A stretch of DNA of 16,101 nucleotides from Planctomycetota bacterium (GTDB lineage: Bacteria; Planctomycetota; Phycisphaerae; WQYP01): the NCBI GenBank assembly GCA_021809365.1, contig JAKBAC010000071.1, positions 1 through 16,101 of the forward strand, given 5' to 3'. Positions 13,743 through 16,101 of the stretch are shown piece after piece (within the stretch, counting starts at the first letter, position 1; each line of letters begins with the position of its first letter). The position numbers and the translations under genes were made by a program. The notes under the pieces were generated by a model, which was given only the letters and a program-made list of their open reading frames with translations, had not been told where the DNA came from and made no database searches.

Positions 13743-15824
13743 ATGATGAAGGGCAGTGAAATTCCTGCGTTGGAAACGGAAAGGCAGGCCTTGAATTTGA
13801 AGTATAAACAAATCTGGATGACTCTTATCTTAGCACTGTGTATCGCGCCTGGATTATCGCGCGGCAGCACGCTGGGGACGGGCTGGACCTACCGGCGTGT
13901 GTTACGCGTCAATTTATTTCCAACCTCAGCACCGGGTAAGAATCTGGCCTGGGCACAATTCTATACAAATAGTGCGCGACTTCCCGATGGCCGGGATTTG
14001 CGCGTGACCACCGCATCGGGAACCCTATTGCCCATGCGCATACTGCGCGTATCATACAAAGATGATCTGGTGCGCTTGGCTTTTCAGGAGCCGGCGGCGG
14101 GGGAATATTTTGTATGGTGGGGTAACAAGCATCCCGGAGCGGCACCTCCGGCTTTGAAAATTGACCGTGGAATATTTCTGCGGGTGTATCCGCTGGTGCA
14201 AGGCCCGCGTCGCAACTGGCGACAAATGCGGCGGCACTTTAAGCAGGCGACGTGCTTTGCGTCTATGTTTGTGCCGGAAATGTTCATGGGCTACGACCCC
14301 ACCGGATGGAATCGGCAGGACATGATGTTGTACCGGGCCACCCTGCACATTACCAGCGCCGGCAACTATACCTTTGCGTTTGATGTGGCGGATGTGGGAT
14401 TTTTGAATCTTAACGGAAAAAATCTGCTGACAAAAACCCGCCCGGGCGGCATGATGGGACGGGTACGGTTCAAGCACACTGTCCACCTGAAACCGGGATG
14501 GTACCCGATGACGGTAGGTGAATTGCACCTGTGGTGGCTGGCGGGACTATCGGTAGACTGGAAACCGCCCGGATCAGCGCAATACGCTCCGATTCCGCCG
14601 GCGGCATTTGCACCGGCCAATCAGGCTTCGGTCGGGGCGCTGCAGAAAGTCGGCGGTGGATATGCGGCAGACTTCTCTATTAAACCACAGTCGCAATTAT
14701 TTGTTCCACCAGATAATTATCTTCAGCGTTACACCTTTTCCGCCCGCGTACCTGCAACATTTGCGCCGGGCGTGAATTGGACATTTTCCGACGGCCAGAC
14801 CGCCCACGGCCTGCAGGTAGACCATGAGTTTTTGGCCCCCGGCGTCTACACGGTGCGCGAGACGGTAAAACAGGCAGGCAACACCTTTATCGCAAACCGC
14901 CGCATATTGGTACGCACGGAAATATTTTCAAAATTTCCCTATCCCCCCGTGGACCCCTCAGGCGTGGTGGCGGATATTATTGATAATTACAATCTGAAAA
15001 CCCTTTCCGGCCGACAACTTTTCCGCGGCATCATGTTTTATCATCATTACCGGAATCTCCGCGGCTTGCGTGCGTGGGGGCTGGCATGGGCGATTTCAAC
15101 CGATGAGCAAAATCCGCAAGCCGTCGTCAATACCGCGGACATGCTGGTTCGCCGACAGTTGGAGAAAGGCCAATTCCGACAGGCTGGGAATATTTATCTG
15201 CTGGCTTCGCGAAAACATATTGACGCCATGACCCAGGCCCATCTGCTGCTGCATTACGCGGTAACCGCCTGCAATTATACGTCTACAGCGCCAGAGGTGC
15301 TCCGGAACCTGCAAAGTTGGAAGGCGGGTCACACCCATTTGTCCAAGCCGGCTGCCCATGATATTGATGCCGCCCTGGCCTACGCGGAAATCGCCAACGG
15401 TAACGGCGCCGCCGCCGCTCGATACGTCACACAGGCCGGTGACGTAACGCCCATGGCCTATAGCGCCCAGGAGATTCGGCAAGGCGTGCTGGCGCGCAAT
15501 GTGGAAAGTTATATTGACAGCCGGCATTACCGCACCGCCGACCATCTGCTGGACCAATGGGAACTGCAATTCCCGCGGGCGATTATCAAAGGCTATACGC
15601 GGCTGCTGCGCGTCAAACTGATGATGGCACAGGATCATTTTCTAAATGCCGCAAGCATTGCCGTGCAATATGTTAATAGCGAACCAAAATCATTTTATGC
15701 CGCGAAGTTACTGTATCGCGGCAGTGAAGCATATAAAAATGCAGCGAAGATCAATCGCTCTGAACTTCTGCTGGCGCGGCTGAAAAAGGATTATCCTGAA
15801 TCTCCGTATGCCTATAAAAACTGA
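13743..15824 (+). CDS. Large exported multidomain protein: DUF2341-like, PA14-like, PKD-like, TPR-like
   Basis: This 693-residue envelope or secreted protein has no assigned reaction. An N-terminal signal or anchor lies at about residues 24-40 (IWMTLILALCIAPGLSRG). Residues 46-150 resemble DUF2341 (WTYRRVLRVN, then GRDLRVTTASGTLLPMRILR, then GEYFVWWGNK). Residues 178-285 resemble PA14 (YRATLHITSAGNYTFAFDV followed by a GFLNLNGK turn and HLKPGWYPMTV). Residues 330-392 are PKD-like (NWTFSDGQTAHG, HEFLAPGVYTVRETV). The rest, about 430-690, is helical with TPR/BamD-like character, ending LLARLKKDYPESPYAYKN. Both PA14-like and TPR parts suggest binding of carbohydrate or protein partners. The start is uncertain: ATG 13743 or 13746 lacks a good ribosome site, whereas TTG 13791, with AAAGG six bases before it, would leave a cleaner signal peptide. 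It may be transcribed with dsbD (104-base gap). It converges on the next gene, with four bases between stops. Confidence 0.65.
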   Translation: MMKGSEIPALETERQALNLKYKQIWMTLILALCIAPGLSRGSTLGTGWTYRRVLRVNLFPTSAPGKNLAWAQFYTNSARLPDGRDLRVTTASGTLLPMRILRVSYKDDLVRLAFQEPAAGEYFVWWGNKHPGAAPPALKIDRGIFLRVYPLVQGPRRNWRQMRRHFKQATCFASMFVPEMFMGYDPTGWNRQDMMLYRATLHITSAGNYTFAFDVADVGFLNLNGKNLLTKTRPGGMMGRVRFKHTVHLKPGWYPMTVGELHLWWLAGLSVDWKPPGSAQYAPIPPAAFAPANQASVGALQKVGGGYAADFSIKPQSQLFVPPDNYLQRYTFSARVPATFAPGVNWTFSDGQTAHGLQVDHEFLAPGVYTVRETVKQAGNTFIANRRILVRTEIFSKFPYPPVDPSGVVADIIDNYNLKTLSGRQLFRGIMFYHHYRNLRGLRAWGLAWAISTDEQNPQAVVNTADMLVRRQLEKGQFRQAGNIYLLASRKHIDAMTQAHLLLHYAVTACNYTSTAPEVLRNLQSWKAGHTHLSKPAAHDIDAALAYAEIANGNGAAAARYVTQAGDVTPMAYSAQEIRQGVLARNVESYIDSRHYRTADHLLDQWELQFPRAIIKGYTRLLRVKLMMAQDHFLNAASIAVQYVNSEPKSFYAAKLLYRGSEAYKNAAKINRSELLLARLKKDYPESPYAYKN

Positions 15825-15828
15825 TGTT

Positions 15829-16101
15829 CTATCGCCCTTTAAAGAATTGCAGATCGGCGTGGCGCGGATACATTTTTCGCACGGACCGGAATGCCACATA
15901 CGGGGTTACGCCATCACAGAGCATTTTTTTATAAAACAATTGGCTTACCAGCGCCGCATCCGCCCAGCGTATTTCACGCCGCGGACTGATAAAAGCTGCT
16001 GCGCCGGTACCGCGTACAAACGCTTCACCAAAAGTCTCATTTCCAGTAAGGCAACTGGAGGAAAAGACCACCTTTCCCGTAAGATCACCAGAACGCGTAA
16101 T
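15829..16101 (-). CDS. C-terminal part of a caspase/CHAT-like fold protein (5' end off window)
   Basis: Only the last 90 residues are visible. The frame is open to base 16101, and the stop TAG is at 15831-15829. The fragment reads GKVVFSSSCLTGN, then GEAFVRGTGAAAFISP, then ADAALVSQLFYKKMLCDG, VTPYVAFRSVRKMYP, ending LQFFKGR. The order strand-Ser-Ser-Cys-x-x-Gly, a following helix, a Gly-Ala-x-Ala-Phe-Ile strand, then an Ala-rich helix with F-Y-x-x-x-x-x-x-G matches the second half of CHAT/caspase-like peptidases, where the Cys of S-(S/A)-C-x-T-G is the nucleophile. I infer a Cys protease-type fold, but the catalytic His would lie upstream, outside the window, so activity is unproven. It could be a stand-alone domain or the end of a larger protein. 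Confidence 0.5.
   Translation of the reverse strand: MTRSGDLTGKVVFSSSCLTGNETFGEAFVRGTGAAAFISPRREIRWADAALVSQLFYKKMLCDGVTPYVAFRSVRKMYPRHADLQFFKGR

Noticed and set aside
15096..15638. 180-residue minus-strand frame opposite the PA14/PKD/TPR gene
   Set aside because: It lies inside a 693-codon plus-strand gene with recognisable domains and has no ribosome site.
1..16101. CRISPR array, tRNA or rRNA genes, intact insertion sequence, prophage
   Set aside because: No regularly spaced repeats, cloverleaf-like sequences, rRNA motifs or transposase/integrase frames were seen in reading both strands.

Overview
The window looks like chromosomal DNA of a Gram-negative bacterium, most likely a planctomycete of the Phycisphaerae type. 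The evidence is a PEP-CTERM sorting signal with a basic tail, a lipid A pathway gene of the LpxI type, a LolA-like periplasmic carrier with an RND/MMPL exporter, and an APH-fold kinase of a kind I associate with planctomycetes. The lineage is inferred from gene content and style; no marker gene here proves it. GC content is moderate. No tRNA, rRNA, CRISPR array or intact transposase was seen.

Layout, left to right. Positions 1-3170 (minus strand) hold a LolA-like protein followed, with a 4-base ATGA overlap, by a large MMPL/RND exporter that runs off the left edge. The exporter gene carries a 188-bp segment bounded by near-perfect 29-base inverted repeats; it is read through in frame as a hydrophilic cytoplasmic loop. 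Divergent from this pair is holA (DNA polymerase III delta), which has no visible Shine-Dalgarno site. It converges on a small DinB-family gene. A PEP-CTERM secreted protein follows (5026-6213), with a strong terminator behind it. Next comes a gene-poor stretch (6214-6639) holding a 20-bp perfect inverted repeat and a 14-bp tandem repeat. A YceI-like secreted protein is followed by hisD and lpxI, which overlap by 14 bases. Then come an APH-like kinase, an orphan XRE regulator, a three-domain DsbD, and a large secreted protein with DUF2341-like, PA14-like, PKD-like and TPR-like parts. The right edge holds the C-terminal end of a caspase/CHAT-like protein on the minus strand, which converges on the large secreted protein.

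Most genes are single units or pairs serving the envelope (exporter/LolA, LpxI, YceI, DsbD, PEP-CTERM, PA14/PKD) or housekeeping (HolA, HisD). I see no complete multi-gene new system. The least explained signals are in the DNA between and inside genes: a promoter-linked hairpin present in front of both hisD and dsbD, the inverted-repeat insertion inside the exporter gene, and the long palindrome behind the PEP-CTERM gene.
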